This document shows positions 51,232 to 59,903 of a stretch of DNA of 64,000 nucleotides, piece after piece (position 1 is the first letter of the stretch; the number at the start of each line of letters is the position of its first letter). The translations under genes were made by a program, and so were the position numbers. Below the pieces are notes generated by a model, which searched no databases, was not told the origin of the DNA, and saw nothing but the letters and a program-made list of their open reading frames with translations. Source of the DNA: DASYCK01 sp036500205 (GTDB lineage: Bacteria > Myxococcota_A > Polyangia > Fen-1088); contig DASYCK010000009.1 in the NCBI GenBank assembly GCA_036500205.1, positions 1-64,000 on the forward strand. The letters are read 5' to 3'.

Positions 51232-51999
51232 TCAGCCGATCGGCATCGACACGCGCATGACGAGCAGGACCAGCGAGACGTTCATGGCCCCGTGCGCGAT
51301 CCCCAGGTAGGGAAGCAGCGTGGGCCGACGGGCCACCATCGCGGTCAACCACAGCGTCAGCGGAAAGAACATCGCCCCTCGCCACAGGGCGAATCTCCAG
51401 TTGAAAAGCAACGGCAGGAAGACGTTCTGAAGCGACATCGCCGCGGCGCACAGGAGAATGGCGCGAGGACGGGAGCGACCGCTCGCCAACAGCCGCGGCA
51501 AGCTGAGGCCGAGGTAGAGGGGTGGTTCGGCCAGGCTTTGCGTGACAGGGACGAGCACCAGCAGGACCCACACCAGAGCCATCGGCATGGCGTGGAAGAT
51601 CGGCGCCGCGCCCGACATGAGCGGTCCCCACAGCACGCGGGCGAGCACCAGGTTCGGAAGCAGCCCCAGCGGGAGGCTGACGATCAGGGCGAACAGATAC
51701 CAGGGCAGATCCTGGCGTGGCCGCACGCTCAGCGGCTCGAAGAGGTTACCCAAGCGCATCCCGTCGCGTCCCGTCGCGTAGCCCAGCAGCGCGATCGTCG
51801 CCAGGTTGAGCGGTACCAGCCAGGCGACCCACCACCCGGCGGCCTGCCGCCACGGCTGAGGGAAGCCGGCGTGAGCGAAGCCCAGCGATACCACCGACTG
51901 GGCGACCACCGCCAGGCCACCGCGCGCCAGCGGCAGCGTCCAAGGATTTCCGGGATGCCGCGCCGAAACAGTCATCCTGAGGACCGACGTCATCAACAT
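51232..51999 (-). CDS. CPBP-like integral membrane protein
   Basis: The 255-residue protein has six to seven helices. In the CPBP (CAAX protease and bacteriocin-processing) family the active site is EExxxR then HxxxN. Here the first motif reads AEPPLYLGL, with only one Glu and no Arg, and the second is preserved as IAHGAMNVSL. Proteolysis is therefore doubtful. It lies just upstream of the kinase gene on the same strand (38-bp gap), suggesting a shared transcript. Confidence 0.55.
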   Translation of the reverse strand: MLMTSVLRMTVSARHPGNPWTLPLARGGLAVVAQSVVSLGFAHAGFPQPWRQAAGWWVAWLVPLNLATIALLGYATGRDGMRLGNLFEPLSVRPRQDLPWYLFALIVSLPLGLLPNLVLARVLWGPLMSGAAPIFHAMPMALVWVLLVLVPVTQSLAEPPLYLGLSLPRLLASGRSRPRAILLCAAAMSLQNVFLPLLFNWRFALWRGAMFFPLTLWLTAMVARRPTLLPYLGIAHGAMNVSLVLLVMRVSMPIG

Positions 52000-52026
52000 C
52001 CGCCTTGCATGTCTGATGCCTCATCG

Positions 52027-52056
52027 GAAGCACGCTCGCGGCACGCGTCGTGCTTC
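52027..52056. promoter_or_regulatory. Inverted repeat GAAGCACG-N14-CGTGCTTC
   Basis: The perfect 8-bp arms at 52027-52034 and 52049-52056 lie in the 102-bp divergent gap between the CPBP-like gene and the Met-rich protein gene. It could be an operator for a dimeric regulator. The GAGAGGAG ribosome site for the Met-rich gene lies just downstream. Confidence 0.35.
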
Positions 52057-52101
52057 GGTCAGCGACCGCTGCAACGTCACCACAACGAGAGGAGAATCGA
52101 G

Positions 52102-52494
52102 ATGAAACGAATTCTGTTCGGAACGACCCTGTTGACCCTGGTCGCTGGCAGCGGCTGGGTCATCGCCGAGACCGCGTCCCCCGCCCCCAAGGGCGGAGTC
52201 CCGGCGACGGCGGCCCCTCACGATCACGACCACGGCGCCGCCGGGGGTGCCAAGCCGGCCTCTGACGGCATGATGTGCGGGAAGATGATGGGCAACGGCA
52301 TGGGACCGATGATGATGGGCGAAGGCATGCGGCCGATGATGATGGGCGGCGCGGCCACCCGGATGGCGGTCAAGAACGTCGACAAGGGCGTGACCATCAC
52401 CTTCACCACCGACGATGCGGCCATGGCCGGCCGCCTGCAGAAGATGGCGGAGGGCATGCGGCTGATGCACGAAGCGATGACCGCGGATCACTGA
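52102..52494 (+). CDS. Exported Met/His-rich protein
   Basis: The 130-residue protein has a signal peptide (KRILFGTTLLTLVAGSGWVIA) and a strong ribosome site. The mature part has HDHDHG, then a Met-rich stretch (DGMMCGKMMGNGMGPMMMGE and a second MRPMMMGG), followed by a helical C-terminus. Met and His clusters of this kind bind copper(I) or silver in periplasmic proteins. Binding is inferred from composition; no family is recognised. It stands alone between divergent and convergent neighbours. Confidence 0.65.
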   Translation: MKRILFGTTLLTLVAGSGWVIAETASPAPKGGVPATAAPHDHDHGAAGGAKPASDGMMCGKMMGNGMGPMMMGEGMRPMMMGGAATRMAVKNVDKGVTITFTTDDAAMAGRLQKMAEGMRLMHEAMTADH

Positions 52495-52544
52495 CCGACC
52501 CGCGACCACCAGAACGGGGAGCGGCCGGTCGAGCGGCCGCTCCC

Positions 52545-53006
52545 TCAATCCACGCCGCGCAGGTAGACGTCGTGACACGCGATGCAGGTCTGCGTCAGCG
52601 CGCCGAAGGCCACGGCCATGCGCTGGCTGTCGTGCCGCGCGGCGGCCTCCACCACCCGGCGGGCCCCGGCATGCAGCTCGTCCTGCAGCGCGAAGAAGCG
52701 CTCGGGCAGCAGCCCGTTCAGCTCGTCGCCGGTCAGCGGGCGCGCCAGGCGAGGTTCGTCGAAGATCTCTCCCGCCACCCGGGCCACGCCGTCATAGTCG
52801 AGCACGACGGTGCGCGAGACCAGCGTCGGTAACTGCTCCGCGTGGTGACGCATCTTGCTGGCGATCACCGCGCGCGCCGCCGGTGGAATTCGCTCGGGCG
52901 TGGCCAGCTGAGGCTCCTGACGGATCGACCGCGCTGGGCGCAGAAGCAGCGCGAGCGCGATGGCGATGGCGACGGTCGACGAGGCGAACAGGAGCTTGTT
53001 TCGCAT
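52545..53006 (-). CDS. Monoheme c-type cytochrome (c'-like), copy 1
   Basis: The 153-residue protein has an N-terminal export helix (about 4-23) and a single heme motif CIACH at 141-145 close to the C-terminus, as in cytochrome c' and c-556 four-helix bundles. A conserved KMRHH at 51-55 could supply an axial Met. It shares the layout and motifs LARPLTGDELNGLLP and FFALQDEL with the cytochrome at 61968-62456. It should carry electrons or bind gases in the periplasm. It converges on the Met-rich gene and is followed on its strand by the ligase-GNAT gene upstream. Confidence 0.82.
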   Translation of the reverse strand: MRNKLLFASSTVAIAIALALLLRPARSIRQEPQLATPERIPPAARAVIASKMRHHAEQLPTLVSRTVVLDYDGVARVAGEIFDEPRLARPLTGDELNGLLPERFFALQDELHAGARRVVEAAARHDSQRMAVAFGALTQTCIACHDVYLRGVD

Positions 53007-53051
53007 CCAGCCTGGCAGTGCCAGGCCCGTGCCAACAGCTCGCCCCCGACC

Positions 53052-55847
53052 TCAGATCGGTCGCTCGGCGACGACCACGCCGTCCCGCGCCTCGTCCAGG
53101 CTGAACCCCAGCCCCGCGCACAGCCGCTGCATTCCCAGGTTTTGAGCGGCGATCTCCGCATAGATCCTCGCGATGCGCTCCCGTCCCGCCACCTCGATGA
53201 GACGTGTCAGCAACTGCCGGCCGACGCCCAGGCCCTGCCATGGATCGCCGACCACCAGGGCGAACTCCGCGCCCGTGGCCCCCTTGACCCGCTCGCGGCT
53301 GAGCCGTCCCAGCGCCACGATTCGTCGCTGCCCGTCCCCATCGAGGCGCTCGACGACCAGCGCCATCTCACGATCGTAGTCGACGAAGCAGACCCGCGTG
53401 AGGCGCTCGTGGGCCGTGCGCTCGTCGAGCGAGACCCCCCGCAGGTACCGAAAGCGCACGCTCTGCTCGCTGAGCGTCTCGTGAAACGCGACCATCGACG
53501 GCTCGTCCTCGGGCCGGATGGGACGAATGACGATCGGCGTCCCGTCCGTCAGCTCGCCGCGTGACACGTGCTCGCTCGGATAGGGCCGGATCGCGGGGCG
53601 GGGCAGTGCGCTGGGCGACATCTCCGAACCGTGAAGGATGACGCGCGCGTCGAGGGCGACGAGGCCGCTGCCCGACGCCAGCAATGGATTGACGTCGATC
53701 TCCCGGATCCAGGGGTTCTCGGTCACCAGCTCGCTGAACCGCACCAGCAGGCCGGCCAGCGCCTCGAGGTCGACGGGCGGCCGGCCGCGCGTCCCGCCGA
53801 GGGCGCGATGAATGCGGGTGCGCTCGATGAGCCGCCGCGCCAAGGTCGTGTTGAGGGGCGGCAAGGCGATGGCCTGGTCGCGGAAGATCTCCACCAGCTC
53901 TCCCCCGGCCCCGAACAGCAGCACCGGGCCGAACTGCGGATCGGGGGCGCTGCCCAGGATCAGCTCGAAGCCCGACCGGCGATCGATGAAGGGTTGGACC
54001 GTCACCCCTTCGAACGCGCCAGGGCCCGCCACGCCGGTCACCGCCTGCTCGATCTCGCGGTAGGCCACGGCCACCGCTTCGGGCCCCGTCAGCCCCAGCT
54101 TCACGCCCCCGACGTCGCTCTTGTGCGTGATGGTCCGCGACCACAGCTTGAGGACCACGGGAAAGCCGAGCTCGCGCGCGACCGCGACCGCCTGGCTTTC
54201 GCTGGTGGCCGTGCGGGTCGGCACGCAGGGAACGCCGTAGCTCGCCAGCAATGATTTCGACTCCTGCTCGTCGAGCAGCGTTCGCCCGGCGGCCCGCGCG
54301 GCGTTGATCACGACACCGGCCAGCTCGGGTTGCGTCTCACCCCCGAGCCTGCGGACCGGCGTTTCATAGAGGCCGCGCAGGTTCTCGGCGTAGCGCCACA
54401 TCTGGCAGAAGGTTCGGGCCGCCTCGTCGGGGAACGCGAACGTCGGGATGCCGGCCCGGGTCAGGATCTCGACGCCCGCCGCCACCCCCGCCCCCCCCAT
54501 CCAGCTCGCCAGCACAGGCTTCCCCATGATGTGCGCGTGCTTGCGCAGCGCCTCGGCGGTGAGCGTCGGATCGGTCATGTCCTGGGGCGTGAGAATGGCC
54601 AGCAGGCCGTCGCTGGTCGGGGCGGCCGCGGTCAAGTCGAGCGCGGTGGCGAAGCGCTCGGGATCCGCGTCTCCCAGGATGTCGACGGGGTTGGCGTGAC
54701 TCCAGGCCGAGGGCAACACGGCGTTCAGCCGCGCCAAGGTCTCCGCGTCCAGCTCAGCGAGCTGCCCCCCGCCCGCGACGACGGCGTCCGTCGCCAGGAC
54801 CGCGGGGCCGCCCGCGTTCGTCACGATGGAGAGGCGCGGCCCGGCCGGACGCGGTTGCTTGCCCAGCACGTCGGCCAGGTGAAAGACCTCGCCGATGTCG
54901 GTGACCCGCAGGACCCCGGCGCGCCGAAAGGCCGCGTCCAGCACCTCGTCCGAACCGGTCAGCGCCCCGGTGTGCGAGGCGGCGGCACGGCTGGCCGCCT
55001 GGGTACGGCCTGCCTTGATGACGATGATCGGCTTCATGAGCGCCACCTCTCGCGCCGCGGAGAGAAACGCGCGCGCATCGCCGATCGATTCCATATACAT
55101 CACGATGGCGCGCGTCCTGGGATCGTCGCCCAGATAGTCGATCAGATCGCCCCAGCCCACGTCCAGCATCGAGCCGAGCGAGACGAACCGGCTGAAGCCG
55201 ACCTGCTCGCGCAGGCTCCAGTCGAGGATCGCCGTCAACAGCGCGCCGCTCTGACTGAGGAACGCCACGTTGCCGGGGCGGGCCATTCCCGCCGCGAAGG
55301 TCGCGTTCAATCCGCTGACCGGGCTCATGACGCCCAGGCAGTTGGGCCCGATGATCCGCATCGCGCCCCGGCTTGCCTCTTCCACGATCTGGCGCTCCAG
55401 CGCGGCTCCCGCCGCGCCAGTCTCCCGAAACCCCGCCGAGATGATCACCGCGGTCGCCACCTGACGCGCCACGCAGGCCGCGATGATCGAGGGGACCGAG
55501 CCAGCCGGCGTCACGATCACCGCGAGATCGATGGGGCCGGCAATGGCGTCCACCGTCGCGTACGACTTCAGGCCCAGCACCCGATCGTGCTTCGGGTTGA
55601 CGGGATAGATGGCCCCACCGAACGCCGAGGAGATCAGGTTGTGAAGCAGGGTCCGTCCCACGCTCCCCGGCTTCTCGGTGGCGCCGATGACGGCGACGCT
55701 GCGTGGGGCGAAGAACGACTCCAGCGGGTGTCGTCCCAGATGGAACACGTCGTGCGCGGTCGGAACCGACAGCGCCGGGTCCAGGGGCCGAGCGTGGCCG
55801 GCTTCCCCGGACGGATGGTCCCCGCGCGATCCGGACGGCGGCGTCAT
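53052..55847 (-). CDS. ADP-forming acyl-CoA ligase / GNAT acetyltransferase fusion (Pat-like)
   Basis: The 931-residue protein has a CoA-binding domain (SVAVIGATEKPGSVGRTLL, from about 50), a ligase domain with the phospho-His motif SHTGALTG (His292), an ATP-grasp domain (about 545-760, FPVVLKLWSRTITHKSDVGG) and a C-terminal GNAT domain with acetyl-CoA loop WQGLGVGRQL. This four-domain order is that of Pat/YfiQ lysine acetyltransferases, which tune acetyl-CoA synthetase and other enzymes. Salmonella Pat lacks the catalytic His; here it appears intact, so ligase activity is possible. The start overlaps the stop of the triple universal stress gene (ATGA). Confidence 0.88.
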   Translation of the reverse strand: MTPPSGSRGDHPSGEAGHARPLDPALSVPTAHDVFHLGRHPLESFFAPRSVAVIGATEKPGSVGRTLLHNLISSAFGGAIYPVNPKHDRVLGLKSYATVDAIAGPIDLAVIVTPAGSVPSIIAACVARQVATAVIISAGFRETGAAGAALERQIVEEASRGAMRIIGPNCLGVMSPVSGLNATFAAGMARPGNVAFLSQSGALLTAILDWSLREQVGFSRFVSLGSMLDVGWGDLIDYLGDDPRTRAIVMYMESIGDARAFLSAAREVALMKPIIVIKAGRTQAASRAAASHTGALTGSDEVLDAAFRRAGVLRVTDIGEVFHLADVLGKQPRPAGPRLSIVTNAGGPAVLATDAVVAGGGQLAELDAETLARLNAVLPSAWSHANPVDILGDADPERFATALDLTAAAPTSDGLLAILTPQDMTDPTLTAEALRKHAHIMGKPVLASWMGGAGVAAGVEILTRAGIPTFAFPDEAARTFCQMWRYAENLRGLYETPVRRLGGETQPELAGVVINAARAAGRTLLDEQESKSLLASYGVPCVPTRTATSESQAVAVARELGFPVVLKLWSRTITHKSDVGGVKLGLTGPEAVAVAYREIEQAVTGVAGPGAFEGVTVQPFIDRRSGFELILGSAPDPQFGPVLLFGAGGELVEIFRDQAIALPPLNTTLARRLIERTRIHRALGGTRGRPPVDLEALAGLLVRFSELVTENPWIREIDVNPLLASGSGLVALDARVILHGSEMSPSALPRPAIRPYPSEHVSRGELTDGTPIVIRPIRPEDEPSMVAFHETLSEQSVRFRYLRGVSLDERTAHERLTRVCFVDYDREMALVVERLDGDGQRRIVALGRLSRERVKGATGAEFALVVGDPWQGLGVGRQLLTRLIEVAGRERIARIYAEIAAQNLGMQRLCAGLGFSLDEARDGVVVAERPI

Positions 55848-57226
55848 CGGTCGGACCGCGGGGTGGGGATCAGCAGCACCGGACGTTGGCTGGCCCGAGC
55901 CACCGCCTGCGACACCGAGCCGAGCAGGCCCCGGCGCGCCCCGCCGTGCTTTCCCGCGCCGAGCACGAGGGCGTCGACGCGTAGCCGCTCGGCCGCCTGC
56001 ACCAGCGCGGTCGCCGCCTCGCCTCCGTCGACGACGACGACGTGCGTGGTGATACCGAGGTACGGCGCATCCGCGGGGATCAAGGCGCGCAGCCTCGCCT
56101 CGATGGAATGGCGCGCGGCCTCACTCAGACGCCCGGCCGGTTCATCGTAGGCATAGGCGGGCGTGGCGAGCGGACGCTCGTGGACGTGGCACAGCTCGAC
56201 CACCCCACCCCGCTCCGCCAGGAGCGCGTAGGCCGCCCGCGCGGCCTCGTCACCGGCGGGGGAAAGATCCGTTGCCGCCAGCACCGTGTCCATGCGGGGG
56301 ATGATCGCCGGCGTCGTCGGCGGAGCGGGCGGTACGAAGAGGATGGGCAGATCGGGCGACTGGCGAAGCGTCCCTTCCGCCACGGGGACGTGCGCCACGC
56401 GCGCCAGCCCGTGACGGCTCTCCGCGCCCATGACCACCAGACCACACCCATGAGCGCGCGCCGCGGCCAGGATGGCGGTGGCGGGCGAACCCCACGACGC
56501 CTCGATGACGAGCTCCACGCCGCCGGGTCCCGGCAGCTCGCCGATGCGACGACGCGCGCTCGCTTCCAGATCTCGCGCCACCTCGGGATCGGTCCGGTAG
56601 AGCTCACGGGCGCCGGTGAGGCCCAGCCGCCGGTACTCCTCGGGCGGCCAGTAGAGCTGCAGCACCACCACGTCACACGGACCGTGGAGACGAAGCCGCC
56701 GCACGAACGCCAGCGTCGCTTCGCTGCTGGCGCGTCCGTCGAACGCCACCAGCACCTTGAGGCCGCCGTGGCCACCACCCGTGAGGGGCGACGCGCCAGG
56801 CGGGACGATCAGGACCGGCCCAGCGCTGCGGCGCACGACCCGCTCCGAGGCGCTGCCCATCAGCCAGCGGTCGACGCCGGTGCGACCGTGCGTGCCCATC
56901 ACCAGCAGGTCGGCCGCGGTGCGGGTGGCGCGCTCGAGCAGGCAGTCCTCGACCACTCCCGCTTCCAGATGGGCGGCCACCGGAACGAGGCTCGCCATGC
57001 GCAGCGCCCGGACGGCGGCGGACAGGGCCACCTCGGCCTGTCCGCGCGCCTGTTCCTCCCCTTCGATTGTCGCCTCCGCTTCGCCCTGGATCGGCAACAC
57101 GAATGCGGGAGGTGGCACGACGTGCATCAGCTCGAGGGTTCCGTCGGTGCGATCGGCCAGGTCGATCGCCATGCGCGCCGCCGTCTCCCCTCCCGCGCTG
57201 AAATCAGTGGCACAGAGTATCTTCAT
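55844..57226 (-). CDS. Triple-domain universal stress protein
   Basis: ATG 57226, nine bases after GGAGG, gives 460 residues with three tandem UspA folds. Domain 1 (about 1-150) has ATDFSAGGE and the ATP site GTHGRTGVDRWLMGSASE. Domain 2 (about 156-305) has VAFDGRASSE but GAESRHGLARVAHVPVAEG, without the usual glycine pattern. Domain 3 (about 312-455) has AATDLSPAGDE and GAGKHGGARRGLLGSVSQ. Double Usp proteins are common; triple ones are rare. Domains 1 and 3 probably bind ATP. It overlaps the ligase-GNAT gene by four bases, so their products are co-made. Confidence 0.88.
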   Translation of the reverse strand: MKILCATDFSAGGETAARMAIDLADRTDGTLELMHVVPPPAFVLPIQGEAEATIEGEEQARGQAEVALSAAVRALRMASLVPVAAHLEAGVVEDCLLERATRTAADLLVMGTHGRTGVDRWLMGSASERVVRRSAGPVLIVPPGASPLTGGGHGGLKVLVAFDGRASSEATLAFVRRLRLHGPCDVVVLQLYWPPEEYRRLGLTGARELYRTDPEVARDLEASARRRIGELPGPGGVELVIEASWGSPATAILAAARAHGCGLVVMGAESRHGLARVAHVPVAEGTLRQSPDLPILFVPPAPPTTPAIIPRMDTVLAATDLSPAGDEAARAAYALLAERGGVVELCHVHERPLATPAYAYDEPAGRLSEAARHSIEARLRALIPADAPYLGITTHVVVVDGGEAATALVQAAERLRVDALVLGAGKHGGARRGLLGSVSQAVARASQRPVLLIPTPRSDR

Positions 57227-57268
57227 CGCCTCGCGACCTCCCACCCCGCGGGTCCGTTCCCCCGCACC

Positions 57269-57550
57269 TCAGGCGGCCCGGTTGGTGAAGGGAACGGTCA
57301 ACACCGGGCACGGGGCGTGCCTGACGACCTTCTCGGCCACGCTCCCCGGCAGCATGTGCGACAGGGCGGTGCGACCGATGTCGAGGTACCCGGTGCCCAG
57401 CGAAAACTTCGCGGTGGGGTCGACGACGTGAACGATGGCGAGCGTCGCGTCCATCTGCTTCGCCACCCCGATGGCCCGTTCGAGCGCCAGATCACTTCTC
57501 ACGGAGAAGTCAGTCGCCACCAGGATCGTCTGCCGCGCCGGTATTTCCAT
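57269..57550 (-). CDS. Shortened universal stress protein
   Basis: The start at ATG 57550 gives 93 residues, compared with about 145 for the family. The N-terminal half (TILVATDFSVRSDLALERA, AIVHVVDPTAKF) and the C-terminal end (ALSHMLPGSVAEKVVRHAP) are clear. The middle, including helix 2, strand 3 and the first half of the ATP loop, is missing, leaving DIGRTALSH where GTHGRTGLSH is expected. The deletion keeps the frame. It may be a degraded gene or a minimal dimer subunit. It is 42 bp upstream of the triple Usp gene on the same strand. Confidence 0.7.
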   Translation of the reverse strand: MEIPARQTILVATDFSVRSDLALERAIGVAKQMDATLAIVHVVDPTAKFSLGTGYLDIGRTALSHMLPGSVAEKVVRHAPCPVLTVPFTNRAA

Positions 57551-57744
57551 GGCGATCCGGTCGTGCAAGCGTGAGACCAATCGCGGGGAGACGGGTGCCC
57601 CGCCAAATCGCGCAGTTGCTGCTTCTCGCTTCCCCCGACGACGCAGACTTTGCGCGCTGTCTTCGAGGACGATTCACTCTCCGCCCGGTTCTCGCCGTTC
57701 CCCGGTCGCGTCGTGCTGGCGACGCTCTTGCAGCGTCCCCGTTC

Positions 57745-58167
57745 ATGCCCCGTGGAGAGCCCGTCGCCGTTCGGCAGTATCCGGCCGTCGCTCAGTTCAT
57801 GACGTCCGTCCCTCACACCATCGGCCGCAGTCGACCCATCGCCGATGCGCAGCAGACGATGCGCGCGCATCGCATCCGGCACCTTCCGGTCCTGGACGGC
57901 GGCCGGATCGTGGGTCTGGTCTCCGAGCGCGATCTGATGTTGATGACGTCTCTTCCCGGCGTCGACGCTCATCGCGTGAGGGTCGAGGAGGCCATGGTCC
58001 AGGATCTGTTCGTCGTGTCGCCCGAGACGCCCGTGGGCGAGGTCGTCGAGACGATGATCGACAGGAAGCTCGGGTCGGCGCTGGTCGGCGAAGGGGACCA
58101 CGTCATCGGCGTCTTCACGACGGTCGATGCCATGCGGGCGCTGCACGCCCTGCTCGAACGGACCTGA
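57745..58167 (+). CDS. CBS-domain pair protein
   Basis: The 140-residue protein is two CBS domains: about 18-75 (TIGRSRPIADAQQTMRAHRI, HLPVLDGGRIVGLVSERDL) and about 80-135 (FVVSPETPVGEVVETMIDR, ALVGEGDHVIGVFTTVDAM). CBS pairs bind AMP, ATP or SAM and act as energy sensors. It is divergent from the shortened Usp gene and 33 bp before the kinase-like gene, a frequent setting for CBS proteins in hypoxia clusters. An in-frame upstream extension (from 57571) lacks family character. Confidence 0.85.
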   Translation: MPRGEPVAVRQYPAVAQFMTSVPHTIGRSRPIADAQQTMRAHRIRHLPVLDGGRIVGLVSERDLMLMTSLPGVDAHRVRVEEAMVQDLFVVSPETPVGEVVETMIDRKLGSALVGEGDHVIGVFTTVDAMRALHALLERT

Positions 58168-58200
58168 AGGGCGCGACACGGGTCTCGCGCGAAAGAAGCC

Positions 58201-59877
58201 ATGACGACCCCGCATCGCCGCTTCCCCGCCGACGTGGCCACAGCGACGGCCACGCCCCAGCCTCGTATCGTCGCCGACCTGCTGCGCGCCGACGCTTACC
58301 CCGGGTGGTCGTCGAGCGGAGTCGAGCTGCGCCAGACCCACGCCTCATGGGTCTTCTTGACGGACGATGACGTTTTCAAGCTCAAGCGCCCCGTCGATCT
58401 GGGGTTCCTCGACTACAGGACGCTCGAGGCGCGACGAGAGGCGTGCGAGGAGGAGGTGCGCCTCAACCGACGCCTGGCTCCCGAGGTCTATCTCGGGGTC
58501 GAACCGGTGCGCCTCGAACCGGCGGGACACCATCTGGGGGGGCGGGGAGACATCGTCGACTGGGCCGTCCACATGCGCCGGCTCCCCGACGCGGCCAGCG
58601 CGGAAGCGCTCCTCGCGGCGGGGCGGCTCACCAGTGGCCACCTGGAGGCTCTGGCCGTCACGATGGCTCGCTTCCTCGATGCCGCCCCCTCTGCCCCACG
58701 GTACGGGACCCAGGCGATCCTGCGCGCGAATGTCGCGCAGAACATGGCCCAGAGCTTCCACGTCGCCGTGGCACCGGGATTCATCGACCTGAGGACCCTG
58801 GAAGACATCCGGCGTTTCCAGGACCAGGAGCTTCGCCTCCGCGTCGATCGCTTCGCGGACCGCATCAAGAACGGCCGGATCCGCGACGGCCATGGCGACC
58901 TGCGGCTCGAGCACGTGTACTTCGTCCCCTCCGGCACCGGCGTGGAGTCCCCCGTCGTGATCGACTGCGTCGAGTTCTCCGAGGCCTTCCGGGCCGGGGA
59001 TGTGGCGAGCGAGATAGCCTTCCTCGCCATGGAGCTGGAGTCGGCGGAGCGGGCCGACCTCGCGGGGGGATTCATCGCGCGCTGCGCCGAAGCGCTGGAC
59101 GACTACGATCTCTATGGCGTTCTCGACTTCTACCTGTGTTACCGGGCAAACATTCGAGCCAAGGTGGCGGCCATGGTGGCCGTGGATCCGCTGTCTCCGG
59201 CCGCCCTGCGGATGCAAAAGCGCACCGAGGCCCAACGTCGGTTCGCCCTGGCGCGCGCCTGCGCCGGACGGTCGGCCGGCACGCCCGCGCTGATCGCCGT
59301 GGGCGGCGTCATCGGCTCGGGCAAGAGCACGCTCGCCTCGGCGCTGGGGCGCGCGCTGGGGGCCCCGGTCATCGGGTCGGATCGGACCCGGAAGTCCCTG
59401 GCTGGCATGCGGACCACCGAGCGCGGCGACGAGGCGCTCTACACGCCCGAGCGCACGGAGGCCACGTACGTCGAGCTGGTCCGGCGGGCCGAAGTGGTCT
59501 TGCAGAGTGGACGGACCGCCATCCTGGACGCAACGTTCGATCGCTCGCGGTGGCGAGAGCTGGCCGGCGACGTGGCGCGTGCGTTCGGCGCCACCTTCGC
59601 CTTCGTCGAGGCTTCATGCCCCGACTGGGAGGCCCTGCGGGCCCGCGTCCGCAGCCGCGACGAACGCCCGTCCGAGTCCGACGCCGGGGAGACGCTGCTG
59701 GATCGATACGTTGCCGCCGGCAAAGCTCCCTCCCTGGGGAGCGAGACGCCTCACATCGTCATCGACACCCGCCAGGCCGCGCCGGCGATCCGTGAGCGGG
59801 CCTTGACCGAGCTGGCGAAGGTCGGGATCTCGGCGCCCCCTGGGCGCGAGTGGCCGGGCCCGATCGGCCTGGCCTAG
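58201..59877 (+). CDS. Aminoglycoside phosphotransferase-like / ATPase fusion protein
   Basis: The 558-residue protein is a two-part fusion known as bifunctional APH/ATP-binding protein. The N-terminal part (about 25-345) has the kinase-like blocks DDVFKLKRPVDLGFLDYRT, RDGHGDLRLEHVYF and VIDCVEFSEAFRAGDVASE, similar to small-molecule kinases. The C-terminal part (about 360-530) has Walker A GGVIGSGKS (368-376) and GSDRTRKSLAG, like gluconate-kinase-type P-loop enzymes. Family members sit beside Usp and CBS genes. Natural substrates are unknown, and it should not be read as an antibiotic-resistance gene. Confidence 0.82.
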   Translation: MTTPHRRFPADVATATATPQPRIVADLLRADAYPGWSSSGVELRQTHASWVFLTDDDVFKLKRPVDLGFLDYRTLEARREACEEEVRLNRRLAPEVYLGVEPVRLEPAGHHLGGRGDIVDWAVHMRRLPDAASAEALLAAGRLTSGHLEALAVTMARFLDAAPSAPRYGTQAILRANVAQNMAQSFHVAVAPGFIDLRTLEDIRRFQDQELRLRVDRFADRIKNGRIRDGHGDLRLEHVYFVPSGTGVESPVVIDCVEFSEAFRAGDVASEIAFLAMELESAERADLAGGFIARCAEALDDYDLYGVLDFYLCYRANIRAKVAAMVAVDPLSPAALRMQKRTEAQRRFALARACAGRSAGTPALIAVGGVIGSGKSTLASALGRALGAPVIGSDRTRKSLAGMRTTERGDEALYTPERTEATYVELVRRAEVVLQSGRTAILDATFDRSRWRELAGDVARAFGATFAFVEASCPDWEALRARVRSRDERPSESDAGETLLDRYVAAGKAPSLGSETPHIVIDTRQAAPAIRERALTELAKVGISAPPGREWPGPIGLA

Positions 59878-59903
59878 CTCTGTCTCGGTCGCCGTCGCCG
59901 TCG

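Noticed and set aside
54330..56150. 606-codon plus-strand frame opposite the ligase-GNAT gene
   Set aside because: It has no recognisable fold and mirrors a protein with four conserved domains.
58201..59877. Reading the kinase-like fusion as an antibiotic-resistance gene
   Set aside because: Only the general kinase fold is shared with aminoglycoside phosphotransferases. The fusion and its stress-gene context indicate another role.
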